Of a stretch of DNA of 64,000 nucleotides, positions 25,502 through 34,454 are shown piece after piece (positions within the stretch are counted from its first letter, which is position 1; the number at the start of each line of letters is the position of its first letter). A model generated the notes under the pieces. It did no database searches and was not told the origin of the DNA. It worked only from the letters and a program-made list of their open reading frames with translations. This stretch comes from Comamonas testosteroni (GTDB taxonomy: Bacteria; Pseudomonadota; Gammaproteobacteria; Burkholderiales; Burkholderiaceae_C): assembly GCF_000761245.1 (NCBI RefSeq), contig NZ_AWOR01000099.1, forward strand, positions 62,001 through 126,000, in the 5' to 3' direction. A program made the position numbers and the translations under genes.

Positions 25502-27052
25502 ATGAGATTGACCAAGCTGAACATTGGTGCCCGACTGGGCCTGGGGTTCGCAGTGGTGTTGGCATTTGCTGTGGTGATCACGGTTATCGGCATCTGGCAG
25601 CTGCACTCGGTGGGCAAGGCCACGCAGCAGATGATGCAGGAGCCGCTGACCAAGGAGCGCCTGATCAGCGACTGGAACAGCAATGTCAGCGTGGCCGTGG
25701 CTCGCACCACGGCCATCGCCAAGAGCAGCGACGCAAGTCTGGTGCAGTTTCTGGCGGCGGATGCGGCCGCCACTACCAAGAGCACGGCCAATGTGCTCAA
25801 GCAGATCGAGCCCCTGATCACCCAACCTGCGGAGCGCGAGATCCTGGACAGGATCATGCAGGTGCGCAAGACCTATCTCGCTAGCCGAGACAAGGTCAGT
25901 CAGCTCAAGGCCGAAGGCATGGCCGAAGAGGCTGAGTCCACGCTCATCAACAGCTATGTGCCCGCCGCCCAGGGATATCTGAAGCTGCTCGGAGAGCTGC
26001 TGAACCTGCAGCGCGCCAGCCTCGATGCCAAGGCGGCGGAGGTGGAGCAGATCGAAAGCAACAGCAAGACGTACTTCCTGGTTCTGGCCTTGCTGGCTCT
26101 GGCCATCGGCACTGTCAGCGCATGGCGTCTTACGCAAGGCATCACTGCTCCGCTCAAGCATGCTGTCGGCGTGGCCCGCCGCGTGGCCGATGGTGATCTC
26201 ACAGCACAGATCCATGTGAGCAGCAGCGATGAAACCGGGCAACTCATGCAGGCCTTGCACGATATGAATACCAGCCTGGACAGGCTGGTGGGACAGGTGC
26301 GTCAGGGCACGGACAGCATTGCCACAGCGTCGGGCCAGATTGCAGCGGGCAACCATGACCTGTCAGCGCGCACGGAAGAGCAGGCCAGTTCCCTGCAGCA
26401 GACCGCTGCCTCCATGGAGCAGCTCACTTCCACCGTCAAGCAAAATGCCGATAACGCCAGTCAGGCCAATCAGCTGGCGCTGTCGGCCTCCGATGTGGCT
26501 GTCAAGGGAGGCATGGTGGTGTCGCAAGTGGTGGAGACCATGGGCGCCATCAGCCACTCATCGCGCAAGATTTCCGACATCATCGGCGTGATCGACAGCA
26601 TTGCCTTTCAGACCAATATCCTGGCGCTGAACGCCGCCGTGGAAGCGGCACGCGCCGGTGAGCAAGGCCGCGGCTTTGCCGTCGTGGCGTCGGAAGTGCG
26701 CTCCCTGGCCGGCCGCAGCGCAGAAGCAGCCAAGGAAATCAAGCTGCTGATTCAGGCCTCGGTCACCAAGGTGGAGGAGGGCAGTGCGCAGGTCAGCCAG
26801 GCTGGCCAGACCATGGATGAAATCGTCAGCAGCGTGCAGCGCGTGACGGACATCATGGGTGAGATCACTGCCGCCAGCCATGAGCAGACCAGCGGCATCG
26901 AGCAGATCAACCGCGCAGTGGCCGAGATGGATCTGGTGACCCAGCAGAATGCGGCCCTGGTGGAAGAGTCCACCGCTGCTGCGCAATCCATGCAGCAGCA
27001 GACCAGCGACCTGTCGCGGATGGTCAGCGTCTTCCGCCTCAAGAACGTCTGA
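25502..27052 (+). CDS. Methyl-accepting chemotaxis protein
   Basis: A 516-residue transmembrane chemoreceptor. Transmembrane helix 1 (near 10-32), a periplasmic four-helix-bundle ligand domain (about 33-185), transmembrane helix 2 (near 190-210, FLVLALLALAIGTVSAW), a HAMP segment, and the signalling hairpin with the invariant IDSIAFQTNILALNAAVEAARAGEQ are in order. It relays ligand binding to CheA/CheW at the cell pole. There is no C-terminal NWETF-type CheR tether; the protein ends FRLKNV. The start at 25502 follows GGAAG; in-frame ATGs at 25484 and 25493 are alternatives. Ligand unknown; the neighbouring exported deiminases raise the possibility of a guanidino or amine compound. Confidence 0.93.
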   Translation: MRLTKLNIGARLGLGFAVVLAFAVVITVIGIWQLHSVGKATQQMMQEPLTKERLISDWNSNVSVAVARTTAIAKSSDASLVQFLAADAAATTKSTANVLKQIEPLITQPAEREILDRIMQVRKTYLASRDKVSQLKAEGMAEEAESTLINSYVPAAQGYLKLLGELLNLQRASLDAKAAEVEQIESNSKTYFLVLALLALAIGTVSAWRLTQGITAPLKHAVGVARRVADGDLTAQIHVSSSDETGQLMQALHDMNTSLDRLVGQVRQGTDSIATASGQIAAGNHDLSARTEEQASSLQQTAASMEQLTSTVKQNADNASQANQLALSASDVAVKGGMVVSQVVETMGAISHSSRKISDIIGVIDSIAFQTNILALNAAVEAARAGEQGRGFAVVASEVRSLAGRSAEAAKEIKLLIQASVTKVEEGSAQVSQAGQTMDEIVSSVQRVTDIMGEITAASHEQTSGIEQINRAVAEMDLVTQQNAALVEESTAAAQSMQQQTSDLSRMVSVFRLKNV

Positions 27053-27112
27053 TTCTGCAGAGCAACCGGGACCGAAGCCGACGGGCTTACCTGCGGCAGT
27101 GCAGGAGGCTGT

Positions 27113-27409
27113 ATGCCTTCTGGCTGCCGCCGATCCCTGGCATGCAAAACATGGCTGGAACAATCCAGCACCATCTCGCCTGAAAGCATGCATGAGTCTT
27201 TCAATATGGGCAGTCCAGCAGATTTCTGGTTGCGGTACTGGAGACAGCGAGTCCTCCGGGAGGCCGGGCAGCAAGACGCGCCAAAGCAGTCAGAAAGCCC
27301 AGCGGCAGCAATTGAGCAAAAAACAGAGCCTGCTTACGGCGGTGGATGCTGCGGCAGCAAACCGGTTGCTGTCGTTCGAGACCCTGCAGTTCATGTCAGC
27401 TTTTCCTGA
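27113..27409 (+). CDS. Possible small protein with a GGGCCG motif
   Basis: An open frame of 98 codons preceded by AGGAGG four bases before the ATG at 27113. The protein-like part begins at an internal ATG (27188, 73 residues): MGSPADFWLRYWRQRVLREAG followed by a Ser/Glu/Ala linker and GGGCCGSKPV, whose paired Cys could bind metal. The first 25 residues look unlike coding sequence. The family was not recognised. It lies between the chemoreceptor and the convergent deiminase genes. It may be a real small gene or a chance frame. Confidence 0.35.
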   Translation: MPSGCRRSLACKTWLEQSSTISPESMHESFNMGSPADFWLRYWRQRVLREAGQQDAPKQSESPAAAIEQKTEPAYGGGCCGSKPVAVVRDPAVHVSFS

Positions 27410-27442
27410 AGCCTCTCATTCTGGACAGGTCTATTGAACATT

Positions 27443-28531
27443 TCAGGCCGGCTGCTGCTGTGTGGTGCAGTGAATGCCGCCACCGCCTGCTGCGATTGCG
27501 TCAATGTTGAGTTGCACGATGTCGCGTCCGGGAAATTGCTCACGCAGGATCGCTTTCGTGTTGCGATCGGCTTGCACATCACCAAATTCAGGGCATAGCA
27601 CCGCGCCATTGCATACATAGAAGTTGATGTAGCCGGCAGCAAAGTCCTTGTTCTCATACTGCGGCCGAACATGGTCAGGTCCTGGCATGGTCACAACTGC
27701 TAGCGGAAGACCACGTGCGTCCGTGGCTTTGCGCAGGATGTCGAGATGGCGACGTGTGACCGCATGCTCAGGCGACGATGAATCGCTTTCGAAACCGGCC
27801 ACCACCACGCCAGGAGCGCAGAAGCGGGCATAAAAGTCGGTATGGCCATCGGTAATGTCTTGACCCGCAATACCTGGCAACCAGATGACTTTCTCGATAC
27901 CGAGCACTCGGCGCAGCTCTTTTTCGCATTGCGCCTTGCCTACGCCAGGGTTGCGGTTGGCGTTGAGAACGCAGCTTTCCGTGATGATGGCCGTGCCGCG
28001 GCCATCGACTTCGATACCGCCCCCTTCCAGAACGAGGGAGCTTTCAAGAATGGGAACACCCGCGCGCCCGGCGACGAAGCCGGCCACCAGCGCATCGTCC
28101 TCGTAGTCCTGCTTTTCACCCCAACCATTGAAATTGAAGTTCACACCGGCTAACGCTCCGCCAACCCCTTTCACGAAGACCGGCCCCGTGTCGCGCATCC
28201 AGAGGTCGTCGATGGGGTGCACCACCAGCTTGACCTTATTGCCGCACAACCGCGCCGCAAGATCGTAGTCTTCCTCGTTGACAAGCATGTGAACGGGTTC
28301 AACACTGGCAATCGCTTGTGCGATGCGTACCAAGTTTGCCTGCGCGCCCGATTTCAGACGTTTGCCCCACACATCATCATTGGCGCCAAAGGCCATCCAG
28401 GTGGCAGAGTGGCGCTCCCCTTCGTCAGGCATGCGCCAGCTACCGGCTGCCAGAGCTGGCAATCCATGCATGCCAGCGGCTGTGCTGGCTGTCAGGCCAA
28501 TAGCGGCATTCAGGAAATGTCGTCGTTGCAT
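27443..28531 (-). CDS. Exported agmatine deiminase-family protein (copy 1)
   Basis: Guanidino-group-modifying enzyme of the AguA/peptidyl-arginine deiminase family, 362 residues. All signature blocks are present: LWMRDTGPVF, SLVLEGGGIEVDG, GHTDFYARF, and the C-terminal nucleophile in GGGGIHCTTQQ. Unlike cytosolic AguA it starts with a twin-arginine-type signal (MQRRHFLNAA, then a hydrophobic stretch ending ALAAG), so it should act in the periplasm. The likely reaction is agmatine or a related guanidine to N-carbamoyl product plus ammonia. The ATG at 28531 is preferred over GTG at 28540 because GGTGAG precedes it. It lies 15 bases (6 from the GTG) after the second copy in the same operon. Confidence 0.9.
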   Translation of the reverse strand: MQRRHFLNAAIGLTASTAAGMHGLPALAAGSWRMPDEGERHSATWMAFGANDDVWGKRLKSGAQANLVRIAQAIASVEPVHMLVNEEDYDLAARLCGNKVKLVVHPIDDLWMRDTGPVFVKGVGGALAGVNFNFNGWGEKQDYEDDALVAGFVAGRAGVPILESSLVLEGGGIEVDGRGTAIITESCVLNANRNPGVGKAQCEKELRRVLGIEKVIWLPGIAGQDITDGHTDFYARFCAPGVVVAGFESDSSSPEHAVTRRHLDILRKATDARGLPLAVVTMPGPDHVRPQYENKDFAAGYINFYVCNGAVLCPEFGDVQADRNTKAILREQFPGRDIVQLNIDAIAAGGGGIHCTTQQQPA

Positions 28532-28546
28532 ATGGCTCACCCGGTC

Positions 28547-29707
28547 TTAGATGATTTCCTGTTGCGTGGTGCAATGAATGCCACCGCCGCCGGCAGCGAT
28601 AGGGTCGATATTGATCTGGATCACTGCGCGTCCTGGGTACAGCTGCGCATATATTTCCTTGGCAATCGAATCAGCTTTCGCATCCCCGAATTCGGGCAAG
28701 AAAATGGCGCGGCTGCTTGCATAGTAGTTGATGTAGCCAGCGGCGAAAGTGTCCGGATTATTTCCCGGGCGAATCTGGCCGGGTCCATCAACAACGGCGA
28801 TTTTTAGCGGCTGATTGTCGATATCGGTGGCACTTCGCAAGATATCCAGGTGCTGCCTGGTCAGCGCATACTCATAGGAGTCAGGGTTCATGTCGCGGTG
28901 AGCAACCACCACGCCGGGACGTACAAAGCGAGCATAGAAGTCCGTGTGGGCATCAGTGATGTCCTTGTTCTTGATGCCGGGCAACCAGATGACCTTGCGA
29001 ATACCCAGCAAACGGCGTAACTCTGCTTCGCAATCGGCCTTGCTCCAGCCTGGATTGCGATTGCTGTTCAGCACACAGCTTTCCGTGATGATGGCCGTTC
29101 CCTTGCCGTCAACCTCCAATGCTCCACCTTCAAGGACCAGGCGTGTGGCAAGCAGCGGCAATTTCACATAGGCACTTACCATATCGGCGACCAGGCCGTC
29201 ATGGTCAAACTGCTGTTTTTTCCCCCAGCCATTGAAATTGAATTTCACACACGCTCGCTCGCCATTGGGCTTGCGTACAAAGACGGGGCCAGTGTCGCGC
29301 ATCCATAAATCGTCAAGTTTGGCGGGAATAAGCGTGACACGCGGATCAAGCAACTGCCGCGCAGTTTCCAATTCACTTTGGCGAACCAGCATGTTGACGG
29401 GTTCGTAGGCTGCAATGGCGTTGGCGATACGCGCCAGTGCCAGTTGAACCTGCGGTACTTGCGCACGTGTCCAGATCGCGCTCGAGGCGCCATACGCCAT
29501 CCATGTCGCCTTGTGTGCTTCGGCCTCGTCGGGCATAAGCCAGTCCTGGCCCTGATTGCTGGTGCTGCCGTTGTCCAAGGGCGGAGTGGCCGGGTTTGTG
29601 TCTGGACCGCTATCACTACCTCCGCCACACGCTGCAAGCAAACCCAACAACGCCATCGTGCCGCCACCCGACGCGCAGCTACGCATGAAATATCGACGTG
29701 TACTCAT
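28547..29707 (-). CDS. Exported agmatine deiminase-family lipoprotein (copy 2)
   Basis: A 386-residue paralog of the downstream gene with the same catalytic blocks (LWMRDTGPVF, LVLEGGALEVDG, AHTDFYARF, GGGGIHCTTQQ). In the HxD block GHTD is AHTD, and EGGGIE is EGGALE. The N-terminus combines a twin-arginine motif (STRRYFMRS) with a lipobox (LLAACGGG), indicating a Tat-exported lipoprotein, followed by a Ser/Pro/Asn linker. AAGGA precedes the ATG at 29707. First gene of the two-gene operon and divergent from a LysR regulator. By eye the pair has lower G+C than its surroundings. Confidence 0.9.
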   Translation of the reverse strand: MSTRRYFMRSCASGGGTMALLGLLAACGGGSDSGPDTNPATPPLDNGSTSNQGQDWLMPDEAEAHKATWMAYGASSAIWTRAQVPQVQLALARIANAIAAYEPVNMLVRQSELETARQLLDPRVTLIPAKLDDLWMRDTGPVFVRKPNGERACVKFNFNGWGKKQQFDHDGLVADMVSAYVKLPLLATRLVLEGGALEVDGKGTAIITESCVLNSNRNPGWSKADCEAELRRLLGIRKVIWLPGIKNKDITDAHTDFYARFVRPGVVVAHRDMNPDSYEYALTRQHLDILRSATDIDNQPLKIAVVDGPGQIRPGNNPDTFAAGYINYYASSRAIFLPEFGDAKADSIAKEIYAQLYPGRAVIQINIDPIAAGGGGIHCTTQQEII

Positions 29708-29837
29708 CACTCATCCTTATCAATCAAAAGAATCAATGCGAGGAAATTGCCACCGCATTGCAATGGACGGCATTGTGGTAGGAGTGTCGTATGAGGACAA
29801 GTGATATGATTTTGTTAAATGTATTAAGTTTTCTCAT

Positions 29838-30734
29838 ATGTCAGAGCATCGCATTCCTTCTCTGAAGTTGTTAATGGGGTTTGAGGCTGCAGCCCGACAT
29901 GGCAGTTTCTCGCGTGCGGCTGACGAACTGCATGTGACACAGTCGGCAATCAGCCATCAGGTGCAGCAGTTAGAAGAGCAGGTCATGCAGCCGTTGTTCC
30001 GGCGGGCAGGGCGGGGGGTGGAACTAACCGTCGCAGGTGAAGTGCTGCTGCGCAGCGTTCAACGTACACTGACCGTTTTGCGCAGTGGCCTTGGAAGAAT
30101 CGCCACTTATCTGGATCCGGGATTGGTGGTGCTGGTATGCCCGGCACCCTTGCTACATGGCTGGCTGCAGCCAAGATTGCGAGAACTGCAAGCTCAACTG
30201 CCCGAGCTATGTCTGCTGCTGTCCGTGGATGAGAGTGCCCGTTTTGTCGACGAAATTGATGTCGATATCGCTATCGGAAACAGGCCTCTTTTGCAGCCTG
30301 GCTTGCAGGAAATACCACTATTTCAGGATGAATGGGTACTCGTAGCGAACACCGATCTGGCACGGAAGTTAGCTGTAGTGCCGCAGACACAGCACCATTT
30401 GCATGCGGATTTGATATGTCTGGAAGAGAGTCTGACAAGTGACGTAACTGCTCAGCTGTTCCTGGGGCCGCTAGCACGCTTCAGGAAGCGAGCCATTTAT
30501 GACGACGCTCGCCTCTTGACCGAGGCTGTTCTGGAAGGAGGCTGTATTGCTTGTCTACCGCGTCTATTGGTAGACGCCAGCCTCGCACGTGGTCAATTGC
30601 AAATACTTCCGGAATATCCGCGCTTGCCTGGCTCTACCTGGTGGTTGTCGGGGATGGAGAAGCAGGCGCGTTCGCAAATTGTCCTGCAGGTATTCAATTG
30701 GCTACGTGTGCAGAGTACTGAGCTTCATTCCTAG
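29838..30734 (+). CDS. LysR-family regulator (GcvA-like) divergent from the deiminase operon
   Basis: A 298-residue LysR protein. The N-terminal helix-turn-helix contains FEAAARHGSFSRAADELHVT and SAISHQVQQLEEQV, close to the GcvA/AmpR branch; an effector domain follows. The divergent layout (130 bases between starts) makes it the probable regulator of the two deiminase genes. The intergenic region has an inverted repeat TATGAG...CTCATA with wide spacing. Confidence 0.9.
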   Translation: MSEHRIPSLKLLMGFEAAARHGSFSRAADELHVTQSAISHQVQQLEEQVMQPLFRRAGRGVELTVAGEVLLRSVQRTLTVLRSGLGRIATYLDPGLVVLVCPAPLLHGWLQPRLRELQAQLPELCLLLSVDESARFVDEIDVDIAIGNRPLLQPGLQEIPLFQDEWVLVANTDLARKLAVVPQTQHHLHADLICLEESLTSDVTAQLFLGPLARFRKRAIYDDARLLTEAVLEGGCIACLPRLLVDASLARGQLQILPEYPRLPGSTWWLSGMEKQARSQIVLQVFNWLRVQSTELHS

Positions 30735-30905
30735 GCCCGGGGCATTCGAGATTTGATACATCCGTTCATTTTTTGATGACGCTCCACAATGAAGCCGTCA
30801 CTGAGTCCGAGTGCGTTGATGACTTATTTTGGTCGTGCGTAGACAAGCAGATACGAATGAGCTCCGGCGCGAAGTCGAGAATCGGCGGCCTGCCCTTGCC
30901 TTCGT

Positions 30906-33119
30906 TTACCGGCTGCGTACTTGAGTCAGCAACTGCTTGCAGTTCACATCGTCGTCAGCGGCAGGCACGGTCAGTGGTACCAGAGCCAGTGCCGCTGGCG
31001 CAAAAACGGCAGCAGCCACTGCAGCACCGGCACGGGCCGCCAAGGGTCCTGGCTCCAGGCCGACATCGGGTTTGGCAAAGCTGCCGCGCACATAAAGCGG
31101 TGTGCGCAGTGAGAAGAACTTCCACTTCAGCGATTCCGGGACGATGCGCAGATTGAGCTGTTCCTGCGCCAGGTTGATCTCGCCCGTGGCTTCAACAACG
31201 GCCTCAGTCGTGGCCAGCTTGGCCATGCGCGGGCGGGCCATGCCTTGTTGCACATTGAAGTCGGCCACGGCACAGCGCAGCTGCACTTCCTTGTCGCTGC
31301 CAAACAGCTTGGCGATGACGATGGAGCCTACGTTCAGTCCCGCGAGGTCCAGCAGCTGCGAACTGAAAGTGCCGTCGCGCACAAACAGGCGTAGCGAGCC
31401 ATTGCCTGTGCCCAGCCACTGTGCCAGTGACTCGCCTTGTCCGGTGAGCGCGACTGCGCCATCGAGCCGGCCCAGGCTTTTCTTCATCTTTTCAATCGTG
31501 GGAAACAGAGCGGAGAGCTTGAGCGACTGCACCTGTGCGTTGAGTTTGGCAGCAACTGGCTTGGCGTGGCTGTCCACGCTGGCGTCGATATTCAGCGTGC
31601 CTTCGGCAAGGCCGAACTTCAGCGGCGAGAGAGTGAGTCTGCCGTTGTCCAGCAGCGCATGCACGCTGAGGTTTTGCAGGGGCAGAGCTTCGGGCCGCAG
31701 GATATGGCTGCTTTCATAGCGCAGGTCGAGATCCATCTTGTCCCAGTTCTCGGTCTGGAACCGAACTTGCGGCAGTACCTTGCCGTTGACGGGCTGGGGC
31801 TTGTCGGTGCTGCCGGACGGGGCTGCGCCTATGACTGGGCCCAGATCCACCAGTCGCAGTTGTTTGGAGCGCAACTGTGCCGTCAGCTTTGGCCGGGGCT
31901 GGGCGGAGCGGTATTGGAGGTCGCCGCTCAAATCACTCTGACCTAGCTTGCCCTGAAACTTTTCGTATTGCCAGACGGCCTTGCCTGGCGCTAGGCTGCC
32001 GATCAGACGGCCGTTGGTCTCGAACGGCGGAGTGGCGGGCAGCAGCAAGCCGCTGAGTTCGAACAGGTCGGCCATGCTCTTGCCGCGCACCTGAACTTGA
32101 AAGTCCAGTCCGTCCAGTGTCTTGGGATTGTCGAGAATCCCCTCGGCAAATGCTTGCAGGCTGCCGACCTTGGCTGAAATGCGCAGCGGAAAGCGCAGTC
32201 TGTCCTGGCGCAGATCCAGTACAGGGCCCGCCAGACCCTGGGCCTGAATTTGCGCGCGGCTCTTGCCTTGGTGCAGATAGCCAGCGAGGCCAAAGCGCAC
32301 GCCATAAGGCTGATCGGCACTGACCGGTCTGCGCAGCGTGTCGATACGGGCGCGCACGGCCATGTTCTTGACGGCGTCGGACCAGCCCAGAACGCCGTCG
32401 CTGATGCGCAACTGGCCCATTTCAAAACTCCACTTCGGGCCGCTGCTTGCCGGCTTGTCGAAAGTCCAGTTGTTCTCGCCCTTGTCGTTGCGGGCCAGCA
32501 CCAGGTCGGGGGCCTGCAAAAGCAGGCTGTCAAGCTGTACATGCCGGCCCAATAGCGGCCAAAGGCGCAGGCTGGCCGTGGCATTTGCTGCGGTGATCAT
32601 GGTGCGCGCATCGCGTTCGGGCGGTTGGCGGCCGGCATCGGCTATGGCGTCGTCGTCATCTACGCTTGTCTTTTTTTCGTTCACTGCCTGGCCTTGCTCG
32701 GACAGGCCAGCGGAGTTGAGTTCCTTGGGCGCCGCAGGCAATACCGGCTGCTTGCCATCGGATTTTTCAGGTGCTTGATGAACCAGCCAGCCTTCTGGCT
32801 GCGAGAGTGTCAGGTCACTGGCATGTACCACCACGCCGGGCACCCAGTGGCGCCAGCCCGTATCGAGAGGCTGTGGCCAGGTCCACTGCAGCTGCAGGTC
32901 ACCCTTGATGGCAAAGTCTCGGCCCGTGGACGTGCTGACTTTTTCATTGATCCATGGCCTGAGCTTGTTCCAGTCCATGAAGGCAATCAGCAGTGCCGCA
33001 GCCAGAATCAAGGCCAGCAGCAGCGCCATCGCACTGGCTGCCCAGCGCAGCCAGTGGCGCGTCAGGCGAGGATGTGCAGGATTGGATTCAGAGGCTGAAG
33101 TGCTGGCGTTATCGACCAT
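30906..33119 (-). CDS. AsmA-family envelope protein
   Basis: A 737-residue protein with one N-terminal transmembrane helix (near 22-46, ASAMALLLALILAAALLIAF), then a long periplasmic beta-rich region. The N-terminal INEKVSTSTGRDFAIKGDLQL is the classic AsmA start, and the C-terminal part (LGRLDGAVALTGQGESLAQWLGTGNGSL, VRDGTFSSQLLDLAGLNVG) is the AsmA-2 domain. AsmA-like proteins are thought to bridge the periplasm for phospholipid transfer to the outer membrane. The start is ATG 33119 (MVDNASTSAS) with AAGGA upstream. The protein is convergent with the LysR gene. Confidence 0.9.
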   Translation of the reverse strand: MVDNASTSASESNPAHPRLTRHWLRWAASAMALLLALILAAALLIAFMDWNKLRPWINEKVSTSTGRDFAIKGDLQLQWTWPQPLDTGWRHWVPGVVVHASDLTLSQPEGWLVHQAPEKSDGKQPVLPAAPKELNSAGLSEQGQAVNEKKTSVDDDDAIADAGRQPPERDARTMITAANATASLRLWPLLGRHVQLDSLLLQAPDLVLARNDKGENNWTFDKPASSGPKWSFEMGQLRISDGVLGWSDAVKNMAVRARIDTLRRPVSADQPYGVRFGLAGYLHQGKSRAQIQAQGLAGPVLDLRQDRLRFPLRISAKVGSLQAFAEGILDNPKTLDGLDFQVQVRGKSMADLFELSGLLLPATPPFETNGRLIGSLAPGKAVWQYEKFQGKLGQSDLSGDLQYRSAQPRPKLTAQLRSKQLRLVDLGPVIGAAPSGSTDKPQPVNGKVLPQVRFQTENWDKMDLDLRYESSHILRPEALPLQNLSVHALLDNGRLTLSPLKFGLAEGTLNIDASVDSHAKPVAAKLNAQVQSLKLSALFPTIEKMKKSLGRLDGAVALTGQGESLAQWLGTGNGSLRLFVRDGTFSSQLLDLAGLNVGSIVIAKLFGSDKEVQLRCAVADFNVQQGMARPRMAKLATTEAVVEATGEINLAQEQLNLRIVPESLKWKFFSLRTPLYVRGSFAKPDVGLEPGPLAARAGAAVAAAVFAPAALALVPLTVPAADDDVNCKQLLTQVRSR

Positions 33120-33390
33120 AGCGGTTGCATCCTTTTTGCCACATGCTATTACGCATAGGTGTACTGCCTCGTCATCCAATTGCCTGACGCACGCAGGTCC
33201 GTATGCTATGAGTTCAGAAATTGCCACCGGTCGAGGAAACGGTGGAGCAGCTCGAAGCCTCCTGGTGTTGTGGGCGCAACCGTCTGAAGCAATGGCTCCA
33301 GCGCATCAAGAAAGGCAGCTCCATTGCGCAAGAGACTTCAGTATCGACTTTCTGGCGCTTGTGCTTCTCCAGCGCACCGTGTCAGTGCGG

Positions 33391-34341
33391 TCAAACGGCA
33401 AGATTGCCGATGGACCAGGAAACACCAGTATCAAAGTTTGCCTTCAACTCGTCCGCAGCATGTTCCAGCTCGGTTAGAAACATCTCCATGGCCGCCGCCA
33501 TCGCGTAGCCGGTGCGCTGATAGGCGCAGCTGTGCAGCAGCGCTCCGGCATCGTGCAGCGCACGCCAGCTCAGGCGCTCGGCTGCCACGTCTTCCGCCAC
33601 ATTGTCCGGCAGCATGAAGGCCAGTGCCTGGCCGCTTGCCACCAGGCGCCGGGCCATGGGGATGCTGCTGGTTTGCACCAGCGGCAGGGTCCGGCTCAGC
33701 GCACCGTCGCCCAGACGCTCCAGCATGCTGCGCAACTCCATGTCGGGAGTCATCATGATCAGCGGATAGGCTAGGCAGTCACGCAGACGCAGCAGTCGCG
33801 GCCGCATGCGCAGAGGGTGATCCGGAGCCATCACCACACCCAGGGGCTGTGCCCAGGAGCGCATCTCCTCGACACCGGCAGGAGGCGTTCGGCGCAGGCA
33901 ATAGGCCACATCGATCTCGCCTTGCGCCACATGACGCAGAAGCTCTTCACCGATGCCGGCACGCACGCTGAAGGTGATGTCGGGATAGCGGTGATGCATG
34001 GCCGCAATCACCTGGGGCACGAGGTATTCGGCCGTCGCGTGCGGCACTCCCACGCTGACATGCCCGTGCCGCAAGGCATTCAGGTCTTCGACCTGGGCCA
34101 GGGCATTGTCAAAGTCTCGCTGGCTGCGCCTGACTGCTGCCAGCACGATCTCGCCGGCCACCGTCAGCTGCATGCCTCTGGGCAGTCGGTCGAACAGTGG
34201 CTGACCCACCTGCGCTTCGAGATTGAGGATCTGCTGGTTGACCGCTGCCGCGGTCAGGTGCAGCGTTGCCGAGGCCTTGCGCACCGAACCCCGGCGCGCC
34301 ACCTCGTCAAAGCATCGAAAAGCCTGAGAAATTGCTGGCAT
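33391..34341 (-). CDS. LysR-family regulator divergent from the arylsulfotransferase gene
   Basis: A 316-residue LysR protein: helix-turn-helix with CFDEVARRGSVRKASATLHL and AAAVNQQILNLEAQVG, linker, and a two-lobed effector domain (ATAEYLVPQVIAAMHHRYPD). It is divergent from the arylsulfotransferase-like gene and the Bug receptor, so likely regulates them. ATG at 34341 is used; a TTG at 34383 with AGGA upstream would add 14 basic residues. Confidence 0.88.
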   Translation of the reverse strand: MPAISQAFRCFDEVARRGSVRKASATLHLTAAAVNQQILNLEAQVGQPLFDRLPRGMQLTVAGEIVLAAVRRSQRDFDNALAQVEDLNALRHGHVSVGVPHATAEYLVPQVIAAMHHRYPDITFSVRAGIGEELLRHVAQGEIDVAYCLRRTPPAGVEEMRSWAQPLGVVMAPDHPLRMRPRLLRLRDCLAYPLIMMTPDMELRSMLERLGDGALSRTLPLVQTSSIPMARRLVASGQALAFMLPDNVAEDVAAERLSWRALHDAGALLHSCAYQRTGYAMAAAMEMFLTELEHAADELKANFDTGVSWSIGNLAV

Positions 34342-34361
34342 GTCCTGAGTGTAAATTTTTT

Positions 34362-34406
34362 TCTGACGCCTCTTAAAAAACAAACAGCTATTCCTGACGC
34401 TCTTGA
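34362..34406. promoter_or_regulatory. Direct repeats between the LysR gene and the arylsulfotransferase gene
   Basis: CTGACGCCTCTTAA (near 34363) and CTGACGCTCTTGAA (near 34394) recur 31 bases apart, about three helical turns. This suits a LysR tetramer contacting two sites in the divergent promoter. Function is inferred. Confidence 0.4.
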
Positions 34407-34454
34407 ACTTCTAGAGTGGCAGCCATCAATCCCTTCTGACACAGAAAGAACCCC

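Noticed and set aside
30773..31156. Plus-strand 127-codon frame
   Set aside because: Overlaps the end of the AsmA-like gene on the other strand and has no protein-like pattern.
33120..33390. Possible small gene between the AsmA-like and LysR genes
   Set aside because: Frames are short, change composition midway and lack a ribosome site; no support found.
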